From Polaromonas sp. YR568 (GTDB taxonomy: Bacteria; Pseudomonadota; Gammaproteobacteria; Burkholderiales; Burkholderiaceae_C): a stretch of DNA of 35,665 nt. The position numbers and the translations under genes are program-made. The notes under the pieces were generated by a model. The model made no database searches. It was not told the origin of the DNA and saw nothing but the letters and a program-made list of their open reading frames with translations. The stretch spans positions 1 through 35,665 of the forward strand of contig NZ_FPBM01000018.1 in assembly GCF_900116715.1 (NCBI RefSeq), in the 5' to 3' direction. Positions within the stretch are counted from its first letter, which is position 1, and every line of letters begins with the position of its first letter. Below, piece by piece: positions 1 to 8,425 of the stretch.

Positions 1-109
1 AGCGCAGGGACGCAGACAGTAGGGTCGCCTTTTCTTTGCTTACTTTCTTTTGGCGAAGCAAAAGAAAGTGAGTTGCCGCCGGGCAACCCCCGGCCAGCAA
101 CCCTCAGCA
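1..109. repeat. Hairpin-rich intergenic repeat, copy 1 (right arm only)
   Basis: This stretch matches the right arm of the complete copy at 16447-16942 and ends with the same CTCAGCA border at 103-109. It carries the arm hairpin at 42-69: an 11-bp perfect stem (ACTTTCTTTTG with its complement) around a GCGAAG loop. The rest of the element lies outside the window. It sits 28 bp beyond the stop codon of the Bug receptor gene, which is transcribed toward it. No transposase is visible. Confidence 0.85.
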
Positions 110-137
110 AAATACCCAGTGCCAGAACAAGCGCCGG

Positions 138-1112
138 TCAATCGGCTTTGATGTTCGCCAGCTTCACAATCCGCCCCCACATCTTGCGTTCGTTGTCGCC
201 CAGGGTGCCCAGCTCGGCGCCGGTCATGACCACCGCTTTTGCGCCTTGCTCTTCCGCGCGTTTCTTGAAATCGCCCGACTCCACCACCTGTTTGATCGCC
301 AGCGAGAGCCGGCCCTGCAAGTCGGCGGACAGCCCCGTTGGCCCATAAACCGCAAACCACGACGATGCCACCAGCGGCACGCCCGCTTCGATGGCGGTCG
401 GCACATTGGGCTGCGCGGCCAGGCGGGTGCGGCCGGTCACCATCAGCGCCTTGAGCTTGCCCGCGCGGATGTGCGGCAGCAGCGGCGGCGGCGTGGTGAT
501 GGTGAAGTCCACCGTGCCGGCCAGCAGGTCGTTCAGCGCCGGGCCGGTGCCGCGGTAAGGGATATGCACCATGAAGGTCTTGGTCAGGTCCTTGAGCAGC
601 TCGGTCGTCACATGTTGCAGCGAGCCGTTGCCGCTGGAGGCGTAGTTGACGCGGCCCGGGTTGGCCTTGACGTATTTGATGAAGTCCGCGAAGTTGTCGG
701 CCGGAAAGTTGCCGCGCACCACCAGCAGTTGCGGCGCGTCGATCAAATGGCCCAGCGGCTTGAGGTTGGTTGCCGGGTCAAAGCCGGGCACCGGCTGGAT
801 CAGCGGCGTGATGCACTGGTAGCCCGAGTACTGCACCAGCAGGCTGGTGCCGTCGGCCGGGCCGCGCGCCACCAGCTGGCCGGCGATGTTGCCGTTGCCG
901 CCGCCGCGGTTGTCCACAATCACCGAGGTCTGCAAAATCTTGCCCAGCGGCTCGGCCAGCATGCGCGCCGCAATGTCGGTGGTGCCACCGGCCGCCGTGG
1001 GCACCACCAGCGTGATGGGCTTGCCGGCCACTTGCGCGCGCACCGGGTTCAGCCAGGCGGCGGTACTGAGCCCGGCAACGGTGAGCAGTGTTCTGCGTGA
1101 AATGAAAGTCAT
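138..1112 (-). CDS. Bug-family (TctC-like) periplasmic solute-binding protein
   Basis: A 324-residue protein with the layout of the Bordetella-uptake-gene (Bug/TctC) receptors, which bind carboxylates or related small molecules in the periplasm. The N-terminus has a twin-arginine-like start (SRRTLLTVAG) and an Ala-x-Ala-type cleavage region ending near residue 27. The mature protein opens with the family's ITLVVPTAAGGTTDIAAR signature, and a GRVNYASSGNGS segment follows near the middle. The usual family length is about 320. It is the last gene of the minus-strand run, 56 bp after the VOC gene, and probably supplies the substrate for the CoA-transferase and lyase upstream. No TctA/TctB membrane partners are in the window; Burkholderiales often carry many such orphan receptors. 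The ligand cannot be read from the sequence. The 3' end keeps normal C-rich codon use, unlike other genes next to the repeat. Confidence 0.9.
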   Translation of the reverse strand: MTFISRRTLLTVAGLSTAAWLNPVRAQVAGKPITLVVPTAAGGTTDIAARMLAEPLGKILQTSVIVDNRGGGNGNIAGQLVARGPADGTSLLVQYSGYQCITPLIQPVPGFDPATNLKPLGHLIDAPQLLVVRGNFPADNFADFIKYVKANPGRVNYASSGNGSLQHVTTELLKDLTKTFMVHIPYRGTGPALNDLLAGTVDFTITTPPPLLPHIRAGKLKALMVTGRTRLAAQPNVPTAIEAGVPLVASSWFAVYGPTGLSADLQGRLSLAIKQVVESGDFKKRAEEQGAKAVVMTGAELGTLGDNERKMWGRIVKLANIKAD

Positions 1113-1168
1113 GGTTTGTCTCCTGTCTTGGTTTATGAATGGGGGTAAGGGGCTTCAGGGCCCCGCTC

Positions 1169-1561
1169 TCAGGCGGGTTCGGAAATTTCGATCAGGTTCA
1201 GGTCGGGGTCACGCACATAGACCGAGCGGATCTTTTGCGTCGCGCCAGTGCGCAGCACCGGGCCTTCAATCACCGGCCAGCGCTCGCGCTCAAGCCGGGT
1301 GATCACCTCGGCAAGGGGAACGTCGGCCAGAAAGCACAGGTCCAGCGAACCCGGAACCGGCAGATGGGCCTTGGGTTCGAACTCGCGTCCTTTGACATGC
1401 AGGTTGATCTTTTGCTGGCCGAACTTGAAGGCCTTGCGTTCCACGGGCGGTGTGCCGCCTATGAAGGTTTCCAGCGTCATGCCAAGCACGCGGGTGTAGA
1501 AGTCCACGCAGGCTTTTTCATCTGCGGTGGTCAACACCAGATGATCCAGCTGCCTGATCAT
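1169..1561 (-). CDS. VOC-family (glyoxalase-fold) protein
   Basis: A 130-residue single-module vicinal-oxygen-chelate protein. Visible features are the opening IRQLDHLVLTT strand with candidate metal ligand His7, a FYTRVLGM helix (21-28), KINLHVKG with His55, and the closing strand LNLIEIS with Glu125. This is the His/His/Glu spacing expected for a VOC metal site, completed by dimerisation. It resembles small glyoxalase-domain proteins of unknown substrate rather than lactoylglutathione lyase. Its start codon overlaps the stop of the upstream lyase gene by 4 bp (ATGA), so the two are probably co-translated. Context suggests a helper step in the same acyl-CoA pathway, for example an epimerase or isomerase. 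That role is inferred, not shown. Confidence 0.85.
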   Translation of the reverse strand: MIRQLDHLVLTTADEKACVDFYTRVLGMTLETFIGGTPPVERKAFKFGQQKINLHVKGREFEPKAHLPVPGSLDLCFLADVPLAEVITRLERERWPVIEGPVLRTGATQKIRSVYVRDPDLNLIEISEPA

Positions 1562-2514
1562 GCCGAGGCTGCCCTTAGCTCAGCCACATAAGGCGGCGGA
1601 GCATGCAGGTCGGTGATGCGACCTGCCTTGGCCACCTGGCCGGGCACCTCATGGCCGACGATGGCAGGCATCTGCCTCGCTACGTCCAACAGCCTGGGAA
1701 TGTCCATGCCGGTGTCGTAACCCATCGCGTCCAGCATATGAACCGCGTCTTCGCTGCTGATGTTGCCGCTGGCGCCGGGCGCGTAAGGGCAGCCACCCAG
1801 CCCGCCCAGCGAGCCGTCAAAACGCGTGATGCCGCCTTGCACGGCTGCCAGCACATTGGCCAGGCCCATGCCGCGTGTGTTGTGAAAGTGCAGGGTCAGT
1901 TGCAGGCCGGCAAAGCGCTGCTGCAGCACCTCCACCATGCGGCTGACTTGCGCGGGGTGCGCCATGCCGGTGGTGTCGCAAATCGTGAGGCCGCGCACAC
2001 GGTCTGCGCCAAAGGCGGCAAAGCGGTCGGCCCAGCGCAGCACTTCTGCTTCGGGCACATCACCTTCCATCGGGCAGCCAAAGCAGCACGAGAGAGAAAT
2101 ATTGATAGGCGTGCGGCCGTTGACATGGCGAATCACGTCGGACAGCGCGGCAAAACTTTTCTCGCGCGGCATGCGCAGGTTGGCCAGGTTGTGCGTCTCC
2201 GATACCGACATCACCAGGTTGAGCTCATCGGCGCGCGACTCCAGGGCGCGCTCCGCCCCGCGCAGGTTGGGCACCAGAACCGTGTATTCCACACCGGGCA
2301 CACGGCGTATGCGACCCATCACCTCTTCCGCATCGCGCAGCATGGGGATGGCTTTGGGCGAGGTGAACGATGTCACTTCGATCTTGGCGTAACCGCACTC
2401 ACTGAGCGCGTCGACCAGGGCGATCTTGTCGTCGGTCGGGATGAAGCTGGGTTCGATCTGAAAGCCGTCACGCGTGGCGACTTCATTGAAGTAAATCCGT
2501 TTCGCGGTGCTCAT
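1558..2514 (-). CDS. Hydroxymethylglutaryl-CoA lyase-like enzyme
   Basis: A 318-residue TIM-barrel lyase of the HMGL-like family, which cleaves a 3-hydroxyacyl-CoA to acetyl-CoA or a related CoA plus a keto product. The N-terminal EVATRDGFQ (11-19) supplies the catalytic Arg15-Asp16 pair. HFHNTRG (209-215) gives the two metal-binding histidines, and GLGGCPYAPGASGN (238-251) is the family signature with catalytic Cys242. Length is normal. It overlaps the CoA-transferase start side by 4 bp and the VOC gene by 4 bp. Paired with a class III CoA-transferase and a Bug receptor, it more likely cleaves the CoA ester of an imported hydroxy-acid than an intermediate of leucine breakdown, since no leucine-pathway genes are nearby. 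The exact substrate is unknown. An extra cysteine cluster (CCFGC, 143-147) is present. Confidence 0.9.
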   Translation of the reverse strand: MSTAKRIYFNEVATRDGFQIEPSFIPTDDKIALVDALSECGYAKIEVTSFTSPKAIPMLRDAEEVMGRIRRVPGVEYTVLVPNLRGAERALESRADELNLVMSVSETHNLANLRMPREKSFAALSDVIRHVNGRTPINISLSCCFGCPMEGDVPEAEVLRWADRFAAFGADRVRGLTICDTTGMAHPAQVSRMVEVLQQRFAGLQLTLHFHNTRGMGLANVLAAVQGGITRFDGSLGGLGGCPYAPGASGNISSEDAVHMLDAMGYDTGMDIPRLLDVARQMPAIVGHEVPGQVAKAGRITDLHAPPPYVAELRAASA

Positions 2515-3764
2515 GCGTTGCCGTCCTTCCCGGCAACAATGCCTTTGTCCTTGAGCACCTGGATCTGTTCGGCAGAAAGCCCGATCTCCCGCAACACCGC
2601 ATCGGTGTCCTGCCCGACTTGCGGCGCATTGCGGCGGTGCCCGCCCGGCGTGCGTGAGAGCTTGGGCACGATGCCCGGCACAGCCAGCAGGCTGCCGTCG
2701 TCCATCTGCACTTCATCCAGCATGCCGCGCGCCTGGTAGTGCGGGTCGGCGGCGATGTCGGCCACGGTGTAGATGCGGCCTGCGGGCACGGATACCTTGT
2801 CGAGCGCGGCCAGCACCTCGTCGACCGTGAGGCCCAAGGTCCACTCGCCGATGGCTGCGTCGATCTCGGCTACGCGCGCGACGCGGCCCGCGTTGTCGGC
2901 CAGCGCCGGGTCGCTGCCAAGGTCGCCGCGGCCAATGGTGGCCATCAATCGCTTGAAGATGCTGTCGCCATTGCCGGCCACCAGCGCATAGCCGCCGTCC
3001 TTGCACAGATAGGCATTGCTGGGCGCGATGCCGGGCAGGGCGCTGCCGGCCGCGCCGCGCACCGCGCCAAAAGCGCTGTATTCGGGCAGCAGGCTTTCCA
3101 TGCAGTTGAAGACTGCCTCATAGAGCGCCACGTCGATCACCTGGCCTTTGCCGGAGCGCTGACGCTCCTGCATCGCCAGCAGGATGCCGATCACGCCGTG
3201 CAGCGCAGCCAGTGTGTCGCCTATGCTCACCCCCACGCGCACCGGCACGCGGCCCGGCTCGGCCGTCAGGTGGCGCAGGCCGCTCATGGCCTCGGCCACC
3301 ACGCCAAAGCCTGGCTTGTCGCGGTAGGGGCCGGTCTGGCCGTAGCCGCTGATGCGCAGCATGATGAGGCGCGGGTTCAGCGCCAGCAATTCGTCGGGCC
3401 CCAGGCCCCAGCCTTCCATGGCGCCGGGGCGGAAATTTTCGATCAGCACATCGGCGTCAAGCGCGAGCTGGCGCACGATGGCCTGCGCTTCGGGGCTCTT
3501 CAGGTCCAGCGCCACCGAGCGCTTGTTGCGCGATTGCACCTGCCACCACACCGAGGTGCCGTCCTTGAGCAAGCGCCATTTGCGCAGCGGGTCGCCCGCG
3601 CCCGGCGTTTCAATCTTGATGATGTCGGCGCCGAAGTCCGCCAGCGTCTTGGCGGCGAAGGGGCCGGCAATCAGCTGGCCGAGCTCCAGCACTTTCAGCC
3701 CGGCAAGCGGGCCCTGGCCGGGCGTGTTGACGGAAGCTGCGGGGGATTTTTCAGGAGAGGGCAT
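2511..3764 (-). CDS. Class III CoA-transferase (CaiB/BaiF/Frc family)
   Basis: A 417-residue protein that moves coenzyme A between organic acids. It opens with LAGLKVLELGQLIAGPFAAK, typical of the family, followed by LADFGADIIKIE, NKRSVALDLK and IENFRPG (109-114). RVGVSIGDTLAALHG places Asp183 where the family has its catalytic aspartate, which forms the aspartyl-CoA anhydride. Length is typical (about 400). It lies 33 bp after the LysR gene and overlaps the lyase by 4 bp, so the order LysR, transferase, lyase, VOC, Bug receptor is a compact unit. It probably activates the acid that the lyase then splits. Donor and acceptor are not identifiable from sequence. Confidence 0.92.
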   Translation of the reverse strand: MPSPEKSPAASVNTPGQGPLAGLKVLELGQLIAGPFAAKTLADFGADIIKIETPGAGDPLRKWRLLKDGTSVWWQVQSRNKRSVALDLKSPEAQAIVRQLALDADVLIENFRPGAMEGWGLGPDELLALNPRLIMLRISGYGQTGPYRDKPGFGVVAEAMSGLRHLTAEPGRVPVRVGVSIGDTLAALHGVIGILLAMQERQRSGKGQVIDVALYEAVFNCMESLLPEYSAFGAVRGAAGSALPGIAPSNAYLCKDGGYALVAGNGDSIFKRLMATIGRGDLGSDPALADNAGRVARVAEIDAAIGEWTLGLTVDEVLAALDKVSVPAGRIYTVADIAADPHYQARGMLDEVQMDDGSLLAVPGIVPKLSRTPGGHRRNAPQVGQDTDAVLREIGLSAEQIQVLKDKGIVAGKDGNA

Positions 3765-3797
3765 GGGCGGCAGTGTGCCGCCGCGATCCGGCCCCGT

Positions 3798-4745
3798 CTA
3801 TTTGCGCTTTGGGGCCTTGGGTTTCGCGTTTTGCGAAGGCAGGGCGGCTTTGGGGCTCAAAAAGTCCACCAGCGAGGCAATGCCCGCATCGGACTGGCCG
3901 ACCATGGTGGCCGTCAGCAGTCGGCGTTGGGCCCAGGCGTCGGCCAGCGGCCGCCAGCCGAGCTTCATGCTTTTGACCATGGGCAGGGTTGCGGCTTTGG
4001 GCAAGATGGCCACGCCCAGGCCCGAAGCCACCATGTGACAGACGGCGTCAAAGCTGCGCACCTGCATGCGCAGCTTCAGCGGCCGGTTGGCGGCCAGCGC
4101 GGCCTGCTGCTGCTTTTGCAGCATGGCGGCGCCGGCGGTCAGGCTGATCCATTCTTCGTCGAGCGCATCGACAAAGGCCAGCGGCACCTTGCTGCCCGCC
4201 AGCGCATGGCCGGCCGGCAGGATCAGCACCAGCTCGTCTTCGCGGAACAGGCGCGTATCCAGCCCCGTGGTGTCGGGCCCCTCCACAAACACCGCTACAT
4301 CGGCCCGGCCTTCACGCAGCGTAGCCGCCACGGCTTCCGACACCTGCTCTTCCAGGTCGATGTGCACCTGCGGATGCAGCTCGCCGTAGCGCGCCAGCAG
4401 CGGCGGCAAAAACTGGCTGATGGCGGCGCTGCTGGCGCACAGGCGTATGTGGCGCGCGATGCCGCGCCGCAGGTCGGACAGCTCGCCGCCCAGTTGCTCC
4501 ATGGTTTGCAGCAAGGTGAGGCCGTGTTTGACGAACACGCGCCCGGCCGCCGTGGGCAAGAGGCCGCGCGGGTGGCGCTCAAACAGCGCCTCGCCCAGCG
4601 CGTCTTCCAGTTCGCGGATGCGCCGGCTGGCCGCGGCCAGCGCCAGGTGCGAGCCCCGGGCCGCCGCCGTCAGGCTGCCGGTTTGCGCGCAGGCAACGGC
4701 CAGGCGCACAGACACCAGGTCAAAACGGGCGAGGTTGTAGCTCAC
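3798..4745 (-). CDS. LysR-family transcriptional regulator (organic-acid cluster)
   Basis: A 315-residue LysR-type regulator. An N-terminal winged helix-turn-helix (about 9-66) contains TGSLTAAARGSHLALAAASRRIRELEDALGEALFERHPRG, here an Ala-rich version of the usual recognition region. A two-lobed effector-binding domain follows, with the late GLGVAILP motif typical of the fold. The C-terminus is basic (NAKPKAPKRK). Unusually, it is not divergent from its presumed targets: it lies on the same strand, 33 bp upstream of the CoA-transferase, and follows the PHA-system gene by only 27 bp. It may therefore be transcribed with the genes it controls. Its effector is probably the acid handled by the cluster, which is an inference from context. 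Confidence 0.92.
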   Translation of the reverse strand: MSYNLARFDLVSVRLAVACAQTGSLTAAARGSHLALAAASRRIRELEDALGEALFERHPRGLLPTAAGRVFVKHGLTLLQTMEQLGGELSDLRRGIARHIRLCASSAAISQFLPPLLARYGELHPQVHIDLEEQVSEAVAATLREGRADVAVFVEGPDTTGLDTRLFREDELVLILPAGHALAGSKVPLAFVDALDEEWISLTAGAAMLQKQQQAALAANRPLKLRMQVRSFDAVCHMVASGLGVAILPKAATLPMVKSMKLGWRPLADAWAQRRLLTATMVGQSDAGIASLVDFLSPKAALPSQNAKPKAPKRK

Positions 4746-4772
4746 GGGTAGCGCCCTTGACGCCCTTGAATG

Positions 4773-5105
4773 TCAGCCGGCCTTTTTCTTGGTCGGGGCT
4801 TTTTTGGCGGCGGGCTTCTTTGCGATCAGCGTGTCCAGGTTCTTCACGATCTCGCCTTCGATCTTGTCTTTGAAGGCACCCAGCAGGAAGCCGAGCTGGG
4901 CGTTGAGGTCAAAGCTGTCTTTGGTGACCACCAGCGTGCCGCTGACACCCGAGCGGCTAAAGCTGACCAGGTCTTCCGTCTTGCCCTCTTCATAGGTGCA
5001 TTCCATGTCGAACTTTTCTTCGACCTGCTCGGCCCACTTGAAAGCAATCTTGCGCGCCTCGGCAAGGCCCAGGGTGTGCGCGCGCTGGATGTGGATGTCA
5101 GCCAT
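4773..5105 (-). CDS. Polyhydroxyalkanoic acid system family protein
   Basis: A 110-residue protein matching the small PHA-system (PHA_gran_rgn) family. These are associated with polyhydroxyalkanoate storage granules, but their biochemical role is not well defined. Recognisable segments are HIQRAHTLGLAEARKIAFKWAEQVEEKFDMEC, VSGTLVVTKDSFDLNAQLGFLLGAFKDKIEGEI and the terminal NLDTLIAKK. The tail is a short Lys/Ala/Pro run (KKPAAKKAPTKKKAG), like histone H1 or phasin-type tails, and could contact nucleic acid or the granule surface. Its first 8 bp overlap the end of the aminopeptidase gene, so translation is probably coupled. No pha synthase gene is in the window. Confidence 0.85.
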   Translation of the reverse strand: MADIHIQRAHTLGLAEARKIAFKWAEQVEEKFDMECTYEEGKTEDLVSFSRSGVSGTLVVTKDSFDLNAQLGFLLGAFKDKIEGEIVKNLDTLIAKKPAAKKAPTKKKAG

Positions 5106-6228
5106 TCGGTGTCTCCGTTTTGTTGTCCGTGTTGTTGGTTTGAAGCGCCTTGCGCCGTTCTTCTTTGGGCAGGCTGGCCAGCCTTTTCACCGCATCATAA
5201 AACCGTTGCCAGTCGCGGCCTTCGCGCTCGAACAGCGCTTCAAAGCCCGGGACCAGTTCATCATAGGCGGCCTGCGCGCCAAAGGCCGCGTTGTTGGCCC
5301 GCGCCACCCAGGGGTCGTAGCCGGCAAAGCCGCCCCATGAGGCTTTGAGCTTCGCGTACTCATCGCGAAAGCGCTGCATGGCTGCTGATTTCATCGCTGC
5401 CTGCCCAGACCCAGATCCAACCCCGGCGGAAGCCTTGTTTTCTTCATAGATATCCGCCAGCTCGCGCCGTGTGGCCAGCGCCAGCGCGCGGAACTGCCGG
5501 CGCCGCCCGTCGAACACGGCGTAGTCCTGGCGGGCCTTGTCGTTGCCGCGCAGGGCTTCGCTGTCCAGCCAGCGCTGGCTGCCCATGCGCTCGACGGCGG
5601 TGGCGAAGGACTCGTTGAACATGGAGTCGTCCTTGGCGTAAACCACCTGGTGCGAGAGCTCATGAAAGATCAGCCGGGCCAGCTCGCCCTCGGGGTAACC
5701 GATAAAGGTGCTGAGCAGCGGGTCGCCGCCGGCCCAGTTCATCCAGCCCAGCGTGGAATAGGCCGGCACGCCGTAGACGCTGATCTCCAGACCCTCGGCC
5801 TTGAGTCGCTCGGCTTCGGCGCGCGCCTCGGCTTCGTTGAAGTAACCGCGATAGCCGACGCAGCCCGTGACCGGAAAGCACCAGGTTTTGAGGGTAAGCG
5901 AAAACTCCGGCGCGGCCACCACGTTCCACACCACGGCGCTGCGGCGCAGGTCAGCATAACGGCGGTAGCTGGGGTTGTCGGGCAGCTTCAACTCAGTCAC
6001 CGCAAAGCTGCGGATGCGCTGCGCCAGCGCCAGCCGGGTTTTGAGCTGCTCGGACGCCTGGGCGTCACCCAGCCATTCATCGACCGGACGGGCCGCATTG
6101 AGCATTTGCAGATGGCCGCTCACCGACTGCCAGTAGTAACCGAGGTCGGCACAGCCCGCGAGACCGAGCAAGCCCAGCGTTGCCACCAGGGCCGCGGCAA
6201 GTGTCCGTTTAACCGTGGTGGGTTTCAC
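5098..6228 (-). CDS. Putative zinc aminopeptidase, predicted lipoprotein
   Basis: A 376-residue protein resembling the PF10023 'predicted aminopeptidase' family. The N-terminus is a lipoprotein signal: basic residues, a hydrophobic stretch LAAALVATLGLLGLAG and a lipobox LAGC with Cys26, so it should be anchored in the outer or inner membrane facing the periplasm. HELSH (189-193) is a zincin HExxH motif, and NESFA supplies Glu206 as the likely third zinc ligand. The segment WCFPVTGCVGYRGYF (116-130) is typical of the family, with two cysteines that could form a disulfide. The gene is 8 bp after the molybdopterin oxidoreductase gene and overlaps the PHA-system gene by 8 bp. The substrate is unknown. 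Confidence 0.88.
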   Translation of the reverse strand: MKPTTVKRTLAAALVATLGLLGLAGCADLGYYWQSVSGHLQMLNAARPVDEWLGDAQASEQLKTRLALAQRIRSFAVTELKLPDNPSYRRYADLRRSAVVWNVVAAPEFSLTLKTWCFPVTGCVGYRGYFNEAEARAEAERLKAEGLEISVYGVPAYSTLGWMNWAGGDPLLSTFIGYPEGELARLIFHELSHQVVYAKDDSMFNESFATAVERMGSQRWLDSEALRGNDKARQDYAVFDGRRRQFRALALATRRELADIYEENKASAGVGSGSGQAAMKSAAMQRFRDEYAKLKASWGGFAGYDPWVARANNAAFGAQAAYDELVPGFEALFEREGRDWQRFYDAVKRLASLPKEERRKALQTNNTDNKTETPNG

Positions 6229-6236
6229 GTCGGCGC

Positions 6237-8375
6237 TCAGGCAGCCTCTGTTTCGCGCTGCACTTCAACCAGGCAGTCGTAGAAGACAGGGCCGCGGCCC
6301 ATGTCGGTCAGGTGCTGGCTGGTGAGCTGGTTGACGTTGGTGCCGTCCAGCCCGGCCTTACGCCACCAGATGCCCATGCCGTTGACCACGCCCGGGCGCG
6401 CCCGTGCGGAGACTTCGGCCTTGACGCGGTACTCGCCGCGTTCGTTAAAGACCTTGACGATGGCGCCGCTGGTGATGCCGCGCAGCGCGGCGTCGTCGCT
6501 GTGGATTTCCAGCAGCGGCTCGGTTTCGATGTCGCGCAGGCTTTTCACATTGACGAAGGTGGAATTGAGGAAGTTGCGCGCCGGCGGCGAGATCATCGCC
6601 AGCGGGAACTGCACAGACGTTCCGGCCGCCTCATGGTTGGGCAGATGCTCGGGCAGGCCGCCTATGCCCGCTGCGGCCAGGCGCGCGCTGAAGAACTCGC
6701 AGCGCCCCGAAGGCGTGGGGAAGTTGCCGGCGGCAAAGGGTGCATCGGGCAATGCCAGCGTGGCAAAGCCGGTGTCCAGCAGTTGCTGGAAGTCCACCTT
6801 GTCGCCAAACGTGGCGCGGCACAGCTGCTCGTCGCTGTCGGTAAAGCAGGGTTCGGTAAAGCCCATGTGCGCGGCCAGTTCGCGAAAGATCTGCGTGTTG
6901 GTTTTGGCCTGGCCCATGGGTGCGATGGCGGGGCGGTTCAGCAGCACATCGGTGTGGCCGTAGGCGCTGTGCACGTCCCAGTGCTCCAGCTGGGTGGTGG
7001 CCGGAAGGATGTAGTCGGCGTAGTCGGCCGTGTCGGTCTGGAAGTGCTCCAGCACCACGGTGAACAGGTCTTCACGCGCAAAGCCCTGCACCACCTTGCC
7101 CGACTCAGGGGCCACCGCCACCGGGTTGCTGTTGTAGACAATCACCGCCTCGATCTTCGGGCCGAACTCCCTGGATGCGGGCTCCAGCAGGGCGTTGCCG
7201 ATGGTGCTCATGTTGATGGTGCGCGGCTGGCGGCCATTGAGCAGGTCCGGCCGCTGCAGGGCGGCTTTGTCGACCGGAAAGAGCCCCGAACTGCTGAGCA
7301 GCACGCCGCCGGCGCGGTGCCGCCAGGCGCCCGTCAGCGCGGGCAGGCAGGCAACGGCGCGGGCCGCATTGCCGCCGCCGCGCACGCGCTGCATGCCGTA
7401 GTTCAGGCGTATGGCCGCGGGCTGCTTGTTCACCATGCATTCGCCGTAATCGCGGGCCAGCGCGCGGATTTGTTCTGCCGGCACGCCGCAGACGGCGGCG
7501 GCACGCTCCGGGCTCCATTGCAAGGCACGCTCGCGCAGCCCGCCGTCCGGGTCTTGCCAGCCCAGCGTGTGCTGCGCGATGTAGTCATGGTCCAGCCAGT
7601 CGTGGGTGATCAGCTCGTGCATCAGCGCCAGCGCCAGCGCCGCGTCGGTGCCGGGCAGCAGCGCGATGTGCTCATGGCATTTCTCGGCGGTTTCGCTTTT
7701 GCGCGGGTCTATGCAGACAAGCTTTGCGCAGGCCCGCTTGGCCTGCTGCACATAGCGCCAGAAATGCAGGTTGCTGCCGATGGAGTTGCTGCCCCAGATG
7801 ATGATGAGTTTGGACTCCGCGAAAAATTCCACCCGCATGCCGACCTTGCCGCCCAGCGTCTGCGTGAGGGCTTCGCCGCCGGCCGATGCGCAAATGGTGC
7901 GGTCCAGGAAAGAGGCGCCCAGCTTGTGGAAGAAGCGCCCCGCCATGCTTTCGCCCTGTACCTGGCCCATGGTGCCGGCATAGCTGTAGGGAACTATGGC
8001 TTCCGGGTCGCGCGCGGCGATGGGCTTGAGGCGGGCCGCGATATCGGCCAGCGCGGCTTCCCAGCTCACCGGCTCGAACTGCCCGCTGCCCTTGGGGCCG
8101 CTGCGTTTGAGCGGCTGCAGCAGGCGCTCGGGGTGGTAGGTGCGCTCGGTGTAGCGCGAGACCTTGTTGCACAGCACACCGCCGGTGTGGGGGTGGTCGG
8201 GGTTGCCCTGCACGCGCGTGGCGATGCCGCCTTCCACCGTCGTCAATAGCGAGCAGGTGTCGGGGCAGTCATGCGGGCAGGCGCCGCGCACCTGGGCGGG
8301 GCCTGCGGCGTGGCTGCTCTGGCCGGCTTTGCTATCAGGGTTAGCGATAGGGGAGATGCTGATGGTATTGCTCAT
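6237..8375 (-). CDS. Molybdopterin-dependent oxidoreductase with N-terminal 4Fe-4S site
   Basis: A 712-residue member of the DMSO-reductase superfamily. The N-terminal motif CPHDCPDTC with a later GVLCNK gives Cys33, 37, 41 and 69 (CX3CX3CX27C), a 4Fe-4S site. The molybdopterin-binding body follows: RTICASAGGEAL near the expected metal-ligand region, IIIWGSNSIGSN, and ADYILPATTQLEHWD. The C-terminal MopB-type beta-barrel includes LEIHSDDAALRGITSGAIVKVFN. No twin-arginine signal is visible, so it is probably cytoplasmic. The metal ligand could be Cys or Ser of ICAS; this cannot be settled by eye. It heads the minus-strand run and diverges from a LivK-like gene 50 bp away. No electron-transfer subunit is adjacent, and the substrate is unknown. 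Confidence 0.92.
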   Translation of the reverse strand: MSNTISISPIANPDSKAGQSSHAAGPAQVRGACPHDCPDTCSLLTTVEGGIATRVQGNPDHPHTGGVLCNKVSRYTERTYHPERLLQPLKRSGPKGSGQFEPVSWEAALADIAARLKPIAARDPEAIVPYSYAGTMGQVQGESMAGRFFHKLGASFLDRTICASAGGEALTQTLGGKVGMRVEFFAESKLIIIWGSNSIGSNLHFWRYVQQAKRACAKLVCIDPRKSETAEKCHEHIALLPGTDAALALALMHELITHDWLDHDYIAQHTLGWQDPDGGLRERALQWSPERAAAVCGVPAEQIRALARDYGECMVNKQPAAIRLNYGMQRVRGGGNAARAVACLPALTGAWRHRAGGVLLSSSGLFPVDKAALQRPDLLNGRQPRTINMSTIGNALLEPASREFGPKIEAVIVYNSNPVAVAPESGKVVQGFAREDLFTVVLEHFQTDTADYADYILPATTQLEHWDVHSAYGHTDVLLNRPAIAPMGQAKTNTQIFRELAAHMGFTEPCFTDSDEQLCRATFGDKVDFQQLLDTGFATLALPDAPFAAGNFPTPSGRCEFFSARLAAAGIGGLPEHLPNHEAAGTSVQFPLAMISPPARNFLNSTFVNVKSLRDIETEPLLEIHSDDAALRGITSGAIVKVFNERGEYRVKAEVSARARPGVVNGMGIWWRKAGLDGTNVNQLTSQHLTDMGRGPVFYDCLVEVQRETEAA

Positions 8376-8425
8376 GGTTCAACTCTATATTGACAGTCAT
8401 CGGGGCACCCCGGGGGAGACACATC

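Noticed and set aside
2739..4751. A long plus-strand open frame (670 codons) opposite the CoA-transferase and LysR genes
   Set aside because: Its protein is full of Gly, Arg, His and Gln with no family motif, as expected for an antisense shadow of high-GC genes. The minus-strand genes have clear domains.
6312..8249. Long plus-strand open frame opposite the molybdopterin oxidoreductase
   Set aside because: Low-quality composition, no motifs, and completely covered by a well-supported gene on the other strand.
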